From: Ectocarpus siliculosus
Lineage: Eukaryota; Sar; Phaeophyceae; Ectocarpales; Ectocarpaceae
Assembly (NCBI GenBank): GCA_000310025.1
Contig: FN648547.1
Location: forward strand, 10,444 to 43,423
Reading direction: 5' to 3'
DNA: 32,980 bases
Part shown: in pieces, positions 1 through 10,835 of the stretch
Position numbering within the stretch: position 1 is the first letter of the stretch
Layout of the letters: each line of letters begins with the position of its first letter
Program-made: the position numbers and the translations under genes
The notes under the pieces: generated by a model
The model's input: the letters and a program-made list of their open reading frames with translations, nothing else
Told to the model about the DNA's origin: nothing
The model's database searches: none

Positions 1-1004
1 GATGGCATGTGTTGTGCCACTCAAGTACGTCCTGTAACGCCTGAACAGCGGTGACAGGTAATACTTGCACACCACACACAAGAATGCATGCACACCCACA
101 TGTAAGGTGGATAGAATCCGCGTCGGTGCTCCGTGGGGTTGTTCCGAGCGCGAGTGAAAGAGTTAGAACATTCAAAGGTACGACATTGGCGTCCCTTCTG
201 CCGGAGAATCCGGCAACATGCACTTAATTCTTTGCAAATCGGAAATCAACGGTGCCGCACCGCGGGGAGGGGATGAACTTTGCATCTGAATTGCGCGCCC
301 GGAGTACGTACAAACAGGGGGGGGGTCGTATTTTTCCTGCCATTGAATACCCCGGGTAATGATATAACCCGGGGGGAGAACAGCAACCTCGACACACATC
401 CACATATTCTGTGTTCCCGCAATGGACAATAAATGCGAAGTATGCATACTAGCATCCAATCCGATCGATACGGCCATGTGCCCTCTTTTCTTTTCGCTAC
501 CGGCAGTCGAATGGTATTGGATACAGTATTCGGAATTGCAATATATAAACCGTGCATTTTACAAGGACACAGGGCTTCCACTCAAGAGTTTGGTTTCTTG
601 ATTCCCACGGGGTTCGCAAGAGGACATGGTCGATGTTGGCCCCCGGTTGTATCTCCGATTCGATGTTCACCCAACAAGTTCATATCTTGCACAGATGTAT
701 GCGAGTCCATTGCTTTCTCCCTCTGCCTATAAGGCCGTTTCCTACAGCAACGAAAAATCTCGGACAATAAATTGCGCAATTTCCTGCTTGATGACTTCTT
801 TGTTTGTGCAAGAGTTTCAAATTTGGGGTGGGCCGTATCTCACATACTGGGTGTAGATCGTCATGGTTGGCCCGAGATGGTTCATTTGTTCAAATACATA
901 GCGCCGGCAAAGTTTTCGCCCACAGCATACCACACTCTATCCGACCAACTCATGCATTTTTGCACCCTCCGCCGTTCCCGACCTCTGTCGCCCCGTGGAT
1001 GCAG
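1..1004. other. No recognisable gene
   Basis: I see no convincing coding region, RNA gene or repeat here. Short open frames exist on both strands but show no motif or consistent codon use. The right edge carries a pyrimidine-rich tract ending in GTGGATGCAG, which could be the 3' splice site for the exon-like segment starting at 1005. Confidence 0.4.
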
Positions 1005-1497
1005 GACTCGGAAGATGCCGTCCAACCCATGCAAGAGTTCGGTTCATAGTACGACCCGGAGAGCGACCCCGGCAACGACTCGAGGGACGAAGAGCTGACC
1101 GTCGACCCCAACCGGTTCGACATCGACGACAACGGCGGTGAGGGGTCTGACGCAGGCAGCGTGGACCTTCTCGCGCCGCGGCCGCTCCCGGCGGCGATGC
1201 GCGGCAACGACGCCCGCTCGGTCCGCCTGCCTTCCAGGCGCGGCGGGCATGCAGGGCAGTGCTCCAGCCGCCGCGATCCCGCCAGCACCTCTTCGACCCA
1301 GGCGGACGGTCGTTCCGGTGCCTTTTCACGCGGCGGAGCTGCCTCGGTCGTGCACCGCGCTGCCTCCACCGGCGCCTCCGGCACTTCACCGTAAGCAGAT
1401 CAACTCTGGAATGACCGGGGATGAGCTTTACGACTGCCTCCTGGTCGCTCATGTGAACGTGGTGGCTAGGTCAGGTCTGCTGGTCAATCCGCAGTTG
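1005..1497 (+). pseudogene. Exon-like coding piece of an unrecognised gene, broken
   Basis: The sequence is GC-rich and reads like coding DNA after a possible acceptor (GTGGATGCAG) at 1004. The first frame gives a very acidic stretch around 1053-1150 (PESDPGNDSRDEE, then NRFDIDDNGG), but a TAG at 1047-1049 interrupts it. It then runs on as a Ser/Arg/Gly-rich tail to a stop at 1392-1394. From 1399 a different frame reads INSGMTGDELYDCLLVAHVN and ends at a good donor, GTAAGT, at 1498 in phase 0. The in-frame stop and the need to change frame suggest decay, or an intron I have misplaced. The acidic low-complexity part is typical of a disordered region. I recognise no family. Confidence 0.35.
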
Positions 1498-2381
1498 GTA
1501 AGTGATCGTTGTTTTGTACGATACCGTAGTATCCTTTGTCGTAGCCCCCCTCCGTGCAACCCCCCCCCTCCCCCAAAAAGAAAAGAAAAATACCGCCGGG
1601 GTACCAAAAATACATTGTAGTAGGCCCGGATGACCATAGTTTTTTTCGTACCCCCCCACCCCTGTTTCTTGTGCGAGCCCCAACGGGATGTTCTTCATTG
1701 ACGTCAAAATTGTCCTACCGATAGGGGCATTCACACACAAACCCAGGCATTCCATTATGGGAGAATTTTCGTGTGTGCGGTTGCCGATTGGTCGTATAAT
1801 AGTAGGTGGTTTGCTGTTGGTGTTGCTTCTAGGGTGCTATGGCAGGTGCATCACAGCAGAGAACAGACAACACCGCGGGTACTATTCGCCCCGTGGCATT
1901 TTTTTTTTTATCGTTCTTCTACCGTTGTCTCAGTTTTTTATTCCAACAGGATGTTTAGGTATGTTTCCATATGGCTTGGTTTACAGCTTCACCCCTCTTA
2001 TAGTAGCCAAAACCGGTTTACCAACACCTTGGATCTTGCCGAGTGTGTTTTTCACATGCTTAGATCCGCACCGTTCAACCATAATTTAGCGACGGCACCA
2101 CCATAACAGAAGCACCTGTAGCCCACAGGGTTCACTTGCAGACTTGCAGCGCTGAACTTGACGGCCGTATCGCGCGGGTGTCTCTTGCCACCTCTCCCAC
2201 CGTCCGTGTTCGCGTACTTGCACCCCCCGACACCCAGGTGCCCATGATGCAAGGGTAGCCTCCCGTTCCGTCGGACAAGGACGCGTCGAACAAGGCCCTA
2301 CGCGGATCTGTGGGTAAATGTACTTCTACGTAGATGGCTCACTTGCTGGCCCACTTGTGTGCTGACCCTATTTGCATGTAG

Positions 2382-2555
2382 TTTGCGACACCAATGCTCC
2401 TCCACGCGGTCCGCGATATGGATTTTCTGCGTGTGTCCGAGATCGGCACGCACGAGTCGGCGGCGTGCAGGGCCACCAGGCAGATGCGGTCTTGGTCGAG
2501 GCTGATCAACGGGGGATTCCCTGACCGTCGAGCGCGAGCCTTCCAGGAGAGATGA
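2382..2555 (+). pseudogene. Possible internal exon, unrecognised
   Basis: An open frame of about 57 codons starts after TTGCATGTAG and runs to a TGA at 2553. It reads with balanced amino acid use (MLLHAVRDMDFLRVSEIG, later SWSRLINGGFPDRR). It lies on the same strand as the neighbouring exon-like pieces at 1005-1497 and 2766-2964. There is no good donor before the stop, so it may be a terminal, cryptic or decayed exon. Function unknown. Confidence 0.25.
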
Positions 2556-2765
2556 ACATTTTTGCTGATGTTGTGCTGCGATGAAAGAATAAATACTCTG
2601 GCTGGTTTGTCTTGTTTTAGTCCTCCCACCATAAAGAATTAGCTGCCTGCTCCCGTGCGTACATGTAGTAAACGCACCGATACTTTAGGCCAACCTTATT
2701 TCTAGCTTGACCAAGCCCAGGGCATTGTCCATATCTTCGTGATCACACTCCTTTGTGGCTTTCAG

Positions 2766-2964
2766 ACGTTGCTCGACAGCATCTCGTCTGTCGCCCTATC
2801 CGACGACCCGTGTACTGTGTTTTACCTTGCCAGCATGTGGCGCCAGCTGTTCCATTATCTCACCGGACCCCGCCGCCACGGGCACGCCCTCCGGACGCTC
2901 TCCCACTGGGATTACGACAACCCCAAGATCGTCAAGTTCCTGTGCCCGTACGCCGTAACCTCAG
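2766..2964 (+). CDS. Internal exon of an unrecognised protein
   Basis: The exon begins after a strong acceptor (TTTGTGGCTTTCAG) in phase 0 and ends at a possible donor, CAG|GTGCAA, at 2964 in phase 1. It encodes about 66 residues starting TLLDSISSVALSDDPCTVFY, then ASMWRQLFHYL and HWDYDNPKIVKFLCPYAVTS. The phase-0 start matches the phase-0 donor at 1498, so the two pieces could be joined across a 1,268-base intron. The codons are GC-rich at third positions, unlike the AT-richer flanks, which supports real coding use. No family recognised. Confidence 0.4.
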
Positions 2965-3115
2965 GTGCAACAAAACGTTAGTTGCTCACAGCTCTCAACA
3001 ACATTCCCATCGACGTCAATGTTTGATAGCGCGCGTTGTGGGCGTCTGTCCCTTCCACTTGCTAAGTTAGGCCAATATCGATACGGAAAATAGGTGGAGC
3101 ACAAAACACGCAGAG

Positions 3116-3393
3116 TTAATGCACGATTTCCTCCACTCGCCATACCTCGCTTAAGATATGTACAGGTTCGTCAACACTGCGTGCGATGCCTCACATACCA
3201 CAAGTATTCCTGCCCCGTCAAAATGGTCCCGTCCGACTTTCCTCTCGGTCTTGAAAATTTCTCTGCAGAGGGCGCTGCCGGAGAATCGTCCGACACGGAG
3301 GGTTGCCTCGTGGTCGCAGAGACCCTCCCCCGGGGCGACAGCATCGAGCTGGATGGCGAGGAGCTCGAGGACTTCCTTGCCGACATGAACTGA
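3116..3393 (+). CDS. Probable last exon, acidic C-terminus, unrecognised
   Basis: The frame is open up to the TGA at 3391-3393. It contains a short Cys/His cluster (QHCVRCLTYHKYSCP, about 3169-3213), then an acidic tail ending in DGEELEDFLADMN. Candidate acceptors are CGCAGAG at 3115, which is phase-compatible with the donor at 2964, and TATGTACAG at 3165. The Cys/His spacing could bind zinc, but it is too short to assign. With the pieces at 1005, 2382 and 2766 it suggests one multi-exon + strand gene ending here. The upstream stop and frame change make it uncertain that the gene still works. Confidence 0.4.
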
Positions 3394-4792
3394 GCTCAGG
3401 TTCTCCCACGCCGTCCTCGCCTTCGGCTTTCGGTGGGGATGGACCTGCCTCCCTGGGTCGCCTTTTAGGACGACGAACCTCGCACTTGGGTTTTTTTCTC
3501 AAGATTTCTGTCTGCCCTCTACACACGGTCCTGCATATGGAGATTCGCGACACGTGTGATTGGTTAGAATAAGTTGTGTTGGTGTGCTCTTGGCATGATT
3601 CGTCCCAAGATGTCCTACACCTCGCGTCTTGCCGACTTAGGTTCTTAGCGGGGCACGAGCTGTTCGCAAAGTTTAGTTTGGACTTGTTCTGTCGCCCTTT
3701 CACATACACAGAGGGGGGCTCCGGAGATCCACTAGTCTGTAGGCTTAGTTGAGCATTCTATATTGGCTTGTTGTTGCATCGGCTTTTTCTGCTGAAATGC
3801 GTGAGGATCCGTCTTTTGTTGTGTGGGTAGTAATCGGCTTGTCGCGTAAACTCTTTGGGTATCCTGCACTCATGGTGTGCACCACGAGGTTGTTCGCTTA
3901 TCCGTGTGAGAACGGGGGGCGGGTTGCGGTGTGGATGGGGAGCTCATAATCGCCGGTTGCTTTGTAGCATGTGTAGCTCATGTGGGAAAGTTTTTTTCCC
4001 TCTGTTCTCGTCACAACCTGTGGCAGTGTTTTGGCTCACACGCTTAGGGGGCGGACGGCTCCGCCTCTTGATTGCGTGTTTTGCTCTGACCTTGTCAGAT
4101 CATGTGTTCACGGGGTTGCATCGTATCTTTTGGGGCACAAAATGATCCTCGCATAGGGTTCGTTGTTGTTGGGATATGGGTTTTCATGGCTGGGTCTCTC
4201 GCTAAGCTGTTAGCGGGCTGAGAGCGACTCTCTATTTTGGTCTGTCGCGCGTGCGTTTTTTTTTTCGTTTTTTTTCTCAAGGAAGTCTTGTGCAGGTCAG
4301 AGAAATGCGTGCGTTGGCACGGGTGTAGTTGGTGTGGGGAGAACTCACAGCCTGTGTGGCAGGTTGTAGTTGAGCACTACAGCTGACCTCTTGGAATTGG
4401 GACCCAGTCCGCGTAGAGCGTGTTTTTTTTTGGGCGGGTAGCAAGTGATTCTCTGCTTCGCCTTCAAAAAACGACAGCAGCCTAGCTGAATGCGTCGCGC
4501 GAAATGATCTTGTCCACAGTGTTGTTAATGGCGATGTAATTTCTTGTCCTCTTTTGTCGCACAAAAGCCCCCGCCGGGTGGGTTTCTTCATGTATTGTGA
4601 GAGCCGGAGTCCGGGCTACAGCTTTGTGGGGCTGCTTGCCCGAACTTTAGGATTGTTGACGATGCTTGAAGTCACGAGGAGAAACATGATGAATGAACAA
4701 ACCCCGAATACGAAACAAATTGAGAAACTGAATGCTCATATAGCTAAATGCTCAGTGAAGCCTCGGCTTAACCCTGCGCAGAAGTTATCATT
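3394..4792. other. No recognisable gene
   Basis: About 1.4 kb with no coding region I would support. There are T-rich runs near 4255-4280 and 4422-4432. Nothing here resembles a tRNA, rRNA or known element. Confidence 0.4.
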
Positions 4793-4887
4793 GCCAGGCC
4801 CCCCCCTGGCACGGTGCCCCCTTGAGGAACCTCTCGGGTCTGTCCCGAGGGTTGTGACCATGCGACGAGGGTAATAGGGTATACCCT
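4793..4887. repeat. Cluster of three short hairpins
   Basis: There are three perfect inverted repeats in under 100 bases: GCCAGG/CCTGGC (4793-4810, C6 loop), CTCGGG/CCCGAG (4833-4849, TCTGT loop), and the 12-base palindrome AGGGTATACCCT (4876-4887). They sit directly before the satellite that begins at 4920. Confidence 0.6.
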
Positions 4888-4919
4888 TACTGTTTTTGCC
4901 AGGGCGGGACCATAAATTT

Positions 4920-5163
4920 CGTCCGCCATTCTATGTCACCACCCTGCCAAGGTCGGAGTAGCCCACCCTGCACATGGAGCAAGATTGTCACATGGTAACC
5001 ATGTGTCTCGTCCGCCATTTTTTGTCACCACCCTGCCAAGGTCGGAGTAGCCCACCCTGCACATGGAGCAAGATTGTCACATGGTAACCACGTGTCTCGT
5101 TCGCCATTTTTTGTCACCACCCTGCCAAGGTCGAAGTAGCCCACCCTGCCCATGGAGCAAAGT
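4920..5163. repeat. Tandem repeat, 89-bp unit, about 2.7 copies
   Basis: Copies start at 4920, 5009 and 5098, an exact 89-base spacing each time, with CGTCCGCCATT at the start and CACCACCCTGCCAAGGTC inside. The first two copies end in the perfect 17-base palindrome CACATGGTAACCATGTG (first copy 4989-5005). The third copy has lost it and stops where the next satellite begins. Divergence is only a few bases per unit. Confidence 0.9.
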
Positions 5164-6420
5164 GGCTACCAGTGTACCCACCACGGCCGCCACACACTAT
5201 TGATGTGTGTGGTCCCGGCATTTATACGTTCTGTACACAAGCGTGAATTGCTTCTCAAGCAACAACCTTGGTAAGTAGTGCTGTTGGAACAACAAGCCCA
5301 CCCACCACGGCCGCCTATGTGTGTGGTCCCGGCATGTGTACTCTGTATTTATGCGTGGATCGCTCCTCGAGCAACAACCTTGGTAAGTAGCGCTGTTTAA
5401 CAAACAAGTCTACCCACCACGGCCGCCACACACTATTTATGTGTGTGGTCCCGGCATTCGTACTCTCTGTATGTTATGCGTGGATCGCTCCTCGAGCAAC
5501 AACCTTGGTAAGTAGCGCTGTTTAACAAACAAGTCTACCCACCACGGCCGCCACACACTATTGATGTGTGTGGTCCCGGCATTTATACGTTCTGTACACA
5601 AGCGTGAATTGCTTCTAAAGCAACAACCTTGGTAAGTAGTGCTGTTGGAACAACAAGCCCACCAACCACGGCCGCCACCCACTATTTATGTGTGTGGTCG
5701 GCATATGTACTCTGTATTTATGCGTGGATCGCTCCTCGAGCAACAACCCTGGTAAGTAGCGCTGTTTAACAAACAAGTCTACCCGCCACGGCCGCCACAC
5801 ACTATAAATGTGTGTGGTCCCGGCATATGTACTTTGTATGTTATGCGTGAATCGCTTCCAAGCAACCACCTTGATAAGTAGTGCTGTTACCAAACAAGCC
5901 TGCCACCCACGGCCGCCACCCACTATTTATGTGTGTGGTTCCGGTGTATGTACTCTGTTGTTAGGCGTGAATCGCTCCTTGAGCAACAACCCTGGTAAGT
6001 AGCGATGTTTAACAAACAAGCCTGCCACCCACGGCCGCCACCACTCTGGATGTGTGTGGATCCGGTATGTGCACTCTGTATGTACGCGCCACACCCTATG
6101 TATGCGTGTGGTTCCGGCATGGATCTCGGTGTCGTGAATTATATGTGGCACTATTGATAATCAAACGTTTCCACCACCACAGCCGCCGCGCACTATTTGT
6201 GTGTGTGGACCCTGCATTGCTGTAACTCTATTTCGTAATGCCTGTGGAGCGTAGGGTAATTGCCCGAGTTTAACATCCCTTACTAGGTATGTATCACTGT
6301 TGACAATCGCTCCCCCCCTCCCTTACCACCGCCGCCAAACACTTTTTATGTGTTTTGGTTCCGGCAGATTTGTGTCTGCGTGAATCGCGCTAGACGACAA
6401 CCCTGGTAAGCGGCGCGTAT
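5164..6420. repeat. Satellite, about 122-bp unit, about 10 copies
   Basis: The anchor CACGGCCGCC recurs at 5182, 5306, 5418, 5543, 5667, 5787, 5908 and 6030, with more diverged copies near 6090, 6178 and 6326. Unit length is 112-125 bases. Each unit carries an imperfect hairpin of the type CCACACAC...GTGTGTGG with a 7-base loop, and further on a box reading CAACCTTGGTAAGTAG. Units alternate between two subtypes (AACAACAAGCCCACC versus AACAAACAAGTCTACC), so a dimeric higher-order repeat is likely. Long frames across it on the minus strand are repeat artefacts. Confidence 0.9.
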
Positions 6421-7614
6421 CTGAGACCAAATGTGAACCAGATGATTTCATGTTACGCAATGCACGTGCATACTGCTACTCAGAGCCTCTGTGAGTCGGA
6501 TTCATGACTTCCAGCATAATGCATATGCATATTGTATGCACATGCATATTGTATGCACATCCACAACGACCATCAATTGGTTTTACCAAACAGCAATTGG
6601 TTTGTATACGTGCGCTGCTGGGCTGTGATCATTTCATGCATGCAATTATGTCGTATGCCAGATGATCCGTATATCTCAGCTGATATGTCTCGGCATGGTA
6701 TCAGTACACAGCAGCCCATCATCCACAGCATGCCGCACCGAACCAAGGACCCTGGTGATACAGTAGCGTACTTTGAACAAGTAGACAACCAAAAAAAAAT
6801 TGTTTCCATGTGTTGCCTCGTGATATTTCGGTGTGTTGCCCTCGTAATTGACATCCATCTCAGCTTGCATGCACTGTGCCGTGTATCCGCGACCATCTCT
6901 GCGCCGTAATGGCTACGTGCCTGCGAGGACACCGGTCGCGTTTTGTACGTCAGCTGGCGAATTGGCGTGTGCCTCCATGTATGCACCCATGCTCAAATTA
7001 AAATTCCCGCCGCCTGCGATCACCCCAGCAACCCAACGGCAGAGGTGGAACAATCGCGACTGGATCGCTACCAGTATTACACCCAACGTGCATCGGATCC
7101 TATCGACCCACACATATCGACCCACTCGTACCGTTCAGTGGTGTGCACACGCGTCGGTACTCCCGGCGTTCCTCTAGCACCGCGATGGAGCAGCGCGCTC
7201 CCTCGTACAACTGCTGCTGCTGTTGGGCGGCCCTCTCGGGTCCCCACGGCTCGCTGATTGAAAGACCAAAAGACCAAACTTGTTTGCCGCTCCTCCAGCT
7301 GGCAAACCACTCGAAGCCCTCACAGTGTCCACCTCGCTCCTTGTCTCTGCGTTGCTCTCTCTAGACTAGTCCTCGTAAGACTTTGCGTGAACACCTAGCT
7401 TCGATAGAGTGCCGAGGTGGTGGCTACTCCCCTGCTTGCTCCCGCTTGGGAGGGGACCCCGTATTTCCGTAGCAATTTATGCATACCCTAACAACGACGT
7501 TACAAATTCGACTACTTTCAATAAACCTTGATTTGTTTCCGTCTGCTCCTACAACAAATCTCCCCTATATTTTGAGTTAAGCCATCGTTCTGAGGGTCGT
7601 TCCTGGCAGTCTCG
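6421..7614. other. No recognisable gene; small AT-rich palindromic repeat
   Basis: The segment 6518-6560 repeats GCATATTGTATGCACAT, a self-complementary A/T-rich motif. The rest, to 7614, has no coding region I can support. Short frames such as the one at 6532-6909 lack motifs. Confidence 0.4.
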
Positions 7615-8530
7615 CCAGAACCCAAGATAAGGGAAAAATAATCAGATTTAACAGCGGAGGGAGGCTCGTTTTGTGGAAATTTTTGCCAACTTTTCGATTT
7701 AGCAGCTTTCTTTGAAATAACACATCAGGGACCACACACAACACATCATCAGGCACCACCCACACGCACACAGACACAGTCTGCAAGAGCATGTCCAGCG
7801 GCCGCCCAAACAAAACCCAGCGCCCAGCGCAAAGGCCCTGGAGTTGGCGCGCCACCAACACAGAAAGGGGGAGGCTGCACGGTCAGAAAACCAAGTTGGG
7901 GTTGGTTCTTGCGCGGCCTTTTAGGTCAGCAACACGCGCCCGTGACACACAGGTTGAGGCAAGGGGGAGAAAGAGCGCCGGAACGAACCGCGGCAACCGA
8001 CGACGTAGAGGAGGTGGCAGCACCGCCAGCAAAGGGCAGCGAGGAGGATGAAGAGCACGCAGTTGCCTTCTGGTGAAGCGCCGCAAGAAGGAGTATTCTC
8101 TGCTTGTACTTGAGAGAGCGTGTTTGACTTCGATGTGCCCCCGCCCCAAAAAAAACACCCTCCTCTCCGCAACGCTTGAAATAAATGCGATACACAGCAC
8201 TTCGTACAGGGCTGCCGGGCAGTATGTGCACTTCCTGTCGCTGTTCTGGTGCGGGTTCGTGTGCTGGCGTCAAGGGGGCAACAGACACGCACACGCATGC
8301 ATGCACGCACACTCAACAGCAGCAGTGGGAGCGCTGTGATCAGGGTGCAGCTGTCACGCAGCGCACCACAAAAAACAGCAGTACCTGCGAACAGGGGAAG
8401 TTCGTTGAGTGACTGTCGTCCCACAGCCAATCACATGAAGCCGCCTTAAATCGAAAAATATTCGCCTGCAGGAAGTTTCCAGGAAACTTTCTTATCTCAA
8501 AATCTGTTTCCTTATCTCAGCAAATTTGGA
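7615..8530. mobile_element. Small foldback/TIR element, non-autonomous
   Basis: The left edge (from about 7617: AAGATAAGGGAAAA, ending in AACTTTTCGATTTAG at about 7690) is mirrored at the right edge. Read on the minus strand, 8530-8440 gives GAGATAAGGAAACAG, then TTTTTCGATTTAAGG. The arms are imperfect. The interior shows no transposase. The arm motif ACTTTTCGATTTAG also occurs in the element at 19,359-20,377, so the two may belong to one family. Confidence 0.5.
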
Positions 8531-8959
8531 GCCCCAGTCCGAAACTGTGAATTGTCACTTCCCCGCATGACGTAAGGATCTTTTCTCCCCACCCCCCTTC
8601 TCATTCATCTCTCCCTCTTGCCTGAATATCCACCAAGCTGTATGACCCAGGTGCTGCCAGCGAGCTGTTCAACTGACCGTCGCACCATCAGTTCTGCACC
8701 GCCCTCCGCCTCATCTTCATGCGGTTTAGCCTTCCAGCTCCTCAGGCGGTTCAACCATATATCCCACGTTGCTCTTTTTGCACATCGTCATCGCCACCTG
8801 ACATGCGCACGATTCGAGGTGCTGTCATTAGATTTTGCCTTAGCAGTGATGCCCTTTACTCTTGAGTATCTAGCCCTGCGTGGCTCCAACAGCCGCAACC
8901 CTTGCATGGACAGGCGCATCCCTCGCCGTTCTCTGATCCACACTGAGGCACTTTGCCTT

Positions 8960-9560
8960 CCCCCCCGACATCTCAGAACGCCTTGACCTTTCACCCGAGG
9001 CCCTTTGCCAGACCCCCTTCCCGACTTGGAGGCACATGTGCACACATTGCAACACCGCAACACATCTCCACTCCCTCCCCCGTGCGACACACTTCCACCT
9101 AAAGCATGCGCATAGCCCTTCTTGCCCGCAGGCGATCCACCATTTTTCTCCAGAGACCCACTGTCCCTTGTCCATCCTCAGGTGTCTGCTGTACACCCTT
9201 AGTCCCAGGACTCATGATCCCGCCAACTTCAAGTGCTTCACCCGACCCCTTTTTTCCTCTCCTTCTGAGGTCCCTTTGTCAATTCTCCCCCCCTCTTTGG
9301 CAACGGCCTTGATGCCGACTCCTCCCTTCCCGTCAAAAACTCATCCGTCCCACCCTCTCGCGACGCACCGCCCCCCCCAGCGTGCGCAATACCCTCATAA
9401 TCCGCCTTGCCCTCAGGCCCTCCACCCTTTCCCCCAGAGACCTCAGCCTCTGTCCGTTGTGTATCCTCAGATGTCTGCTGTACATCCCTAGATAACACTG
9501 CCCTTGTCTGACGTGAGTCCCCCACTTCAACGTCTCCACCCGACCTCTTTTTCCCTTCCT
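8960..9560. repeat. Diverged direct duplication, offset about 291 bp
   Basis: Within a CT-rich tract, 9167-9202 (CATCCTCAGGTGTCTGCTGT) matches 9458-9492 (TATCCTCAGATGTCTGCTGT) at a 291-base offset. The flanking text is similar too (CCAGAGAC, CACCCGACC). The copies differ by many indels, so the duplication is old. Confidence 0.6.
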
Positions 9561-9786
9561 CCCGAGGTCTCTCTTTCACCACTTCCCCCTTCACTGTCCT
9601 CGCTTTATCAGCGGACTCATCCCCTTTGGCAGCCGACCCATCCCCTCCCGTCGACAACCCTTCATCATCCACCCCACCGCCCTTAGAACCACCTCCACCC
9701 CTGTGGCCCGAGTGTCCAACCCTCCCTTCATCGCTGGTCACTTCCCCCCCCTCACCTATCTGTGCCATGGGAAGACCCCACCGCAA
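9238..9786 (-). CDS. Hypothetical low-complexity hydrophilic protein
   Basis: An open frame of 182 codons is rich in Gly, Glu, Lys, Ser and Asp (GGGGSKGGGVDDEG; KGEVVKERPREEGKKRSGG). It has no predicted membrane segment, signal peptide or recognisable domain. It lies in a strand-biased tract (the plus strand is C/T-rich), which makes long minus-strand frames likely by chance. It also overlaps the 291-bp duplication, and the second copy is not open in the same way. It may be a disordered repeat protein or not a gene at all; I lean to the latter. Confidence 0.2.
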   Translation of the reverse strand: MRWGLPMAQIGEGGEVTSDEGRVGHSGHRGGGGSKGGGVDDEGLSTGGDGSAAKGDESADKARTVKGEVVKERPREEGKKRSGGDVEVGDSRQTRAVLSRDVQQTSEDTQRTEAEVSGGKGGGPEGKADYEGIAHAGGGGASREGGTDEFLTGREESASRPLPKRGGELTKGPQKERKKGVG

Positions 9787-10378
9787 GCAGTGCGATTAAA
9801 CACAGCCCCTCCTTCGGTGCCACTGACGTGCAATCGGCCGGCGGTGGCCTCTTTGCGCCTAGATATTTATGTAGATGTGCCGGTGGGGTCGTGTGTGTTT
9901 CGCGTCTCGAAAATGCGCGCGTTCAAAGTGTGTTTCTTAGGCCTTCGTGGGCCGGGATCAGCAGGGAATCCGAACACTGAAAAATGGGGCAGGCAACGTC
10001 AGCTGCCACGACGAGCTAATTGCGCCGCTTCCCTGTATCTATCCAATTGCGCCGCTTCACTTTCTCTCCAACTACCCCCCTCTCTCTCAACTGACTGCAA
10101 TTCCCTCATAAGCTCATCATTCCAACCATAAACCAACACTTTCTCCCTTCTAGTCTCCATCTCATAAACTTTTCATGACCTTATTTGACGATATCTCAAC
10201 CAGAACTCGTTCCAACCCTGCTCCCAGAGCTATCATTCGCAAGTCCATTCCATCACACCTCAACATATATACTGCGATTAAACTACCCCAAGTCTTCTAC
10301 ACTGACCAAAACTAGGGTTGGCTTATTGCACGACAGACCTGACCAGTCATCTACATTATAGTATTTTTTAGCGAAATA

Positions 10379-10835
10379 TGTCATGGAAGTCCATGGAAGT
10401 CCATGAAATATTTCATCATGGAAGTCTATGAAACATTTCATGAACGTTCAAGAAAAATTCCAGGGACGCCAACTTGGTTGATAAATGCCGACAATGAGCC
10501 TTGGCTGTGTTCGACATTGGTTTTCATGAAATGTGTGCATGGGCTTCATTGGACTTCCAAGAAACGTTTTCCTTGTTTCCACGGAGCTCCATGGACTTCC
10601 AAGAGTCTTTTCATGGAACTCCTTTCACTTCCTTCCATAAAAAGTTTCATGCAACTCCTTGGACTTCCATGAAATATTTCACGGAAGTCCAAGGAGTTCC
10701 ATGGAATTCCATGAAATGTTTCATGAAAGTCCAAGGAGTGTCATGAAAAGTTCCATGGAGCTCCATGGACTTCCATGAAACATTTCATGGAATTCCATGA
10801 AAAATATTCCATGAAAAATAATCCATGAAAAATGT
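10379..10835. repeat. Dense short palindromic repeat (CCATGGAAGT / TTTCATGGAA type)
   Basis: About 450 bases are built from variants of TTCCATGGAAGTCCA, CATGAAATATTTCATG and GAACTCCTTGGACTTCCA in both orientations. Because the words are self-complementary, either strand can fold extensively. The frames on both strands (10,403-10,746 + and 10,546-10,734 -) are products of this repeat and not genes. AT-rich sequence follows to about 10,870. Confidence 0.8.

Noticed and set aside
937-1452. 171-codon Arg-rich minus-strand frame
   Set aside because: Typical antisense of GC-rich sequence. The plus strand has better amino acid balance and splice signals.
5197-6151. Minus-strand frames with repeated PRLLLE/AGTTHI phrases
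   Set aside because: Produced by the ~122-bp satellite, with no independent coding signal.
5164-6420. Regular repeats could suggest a CRISPR array
   Set aside because: Units are ~122 bp with no unique spacers, in a eukaryote-like context without cas genes. This is a satellite.
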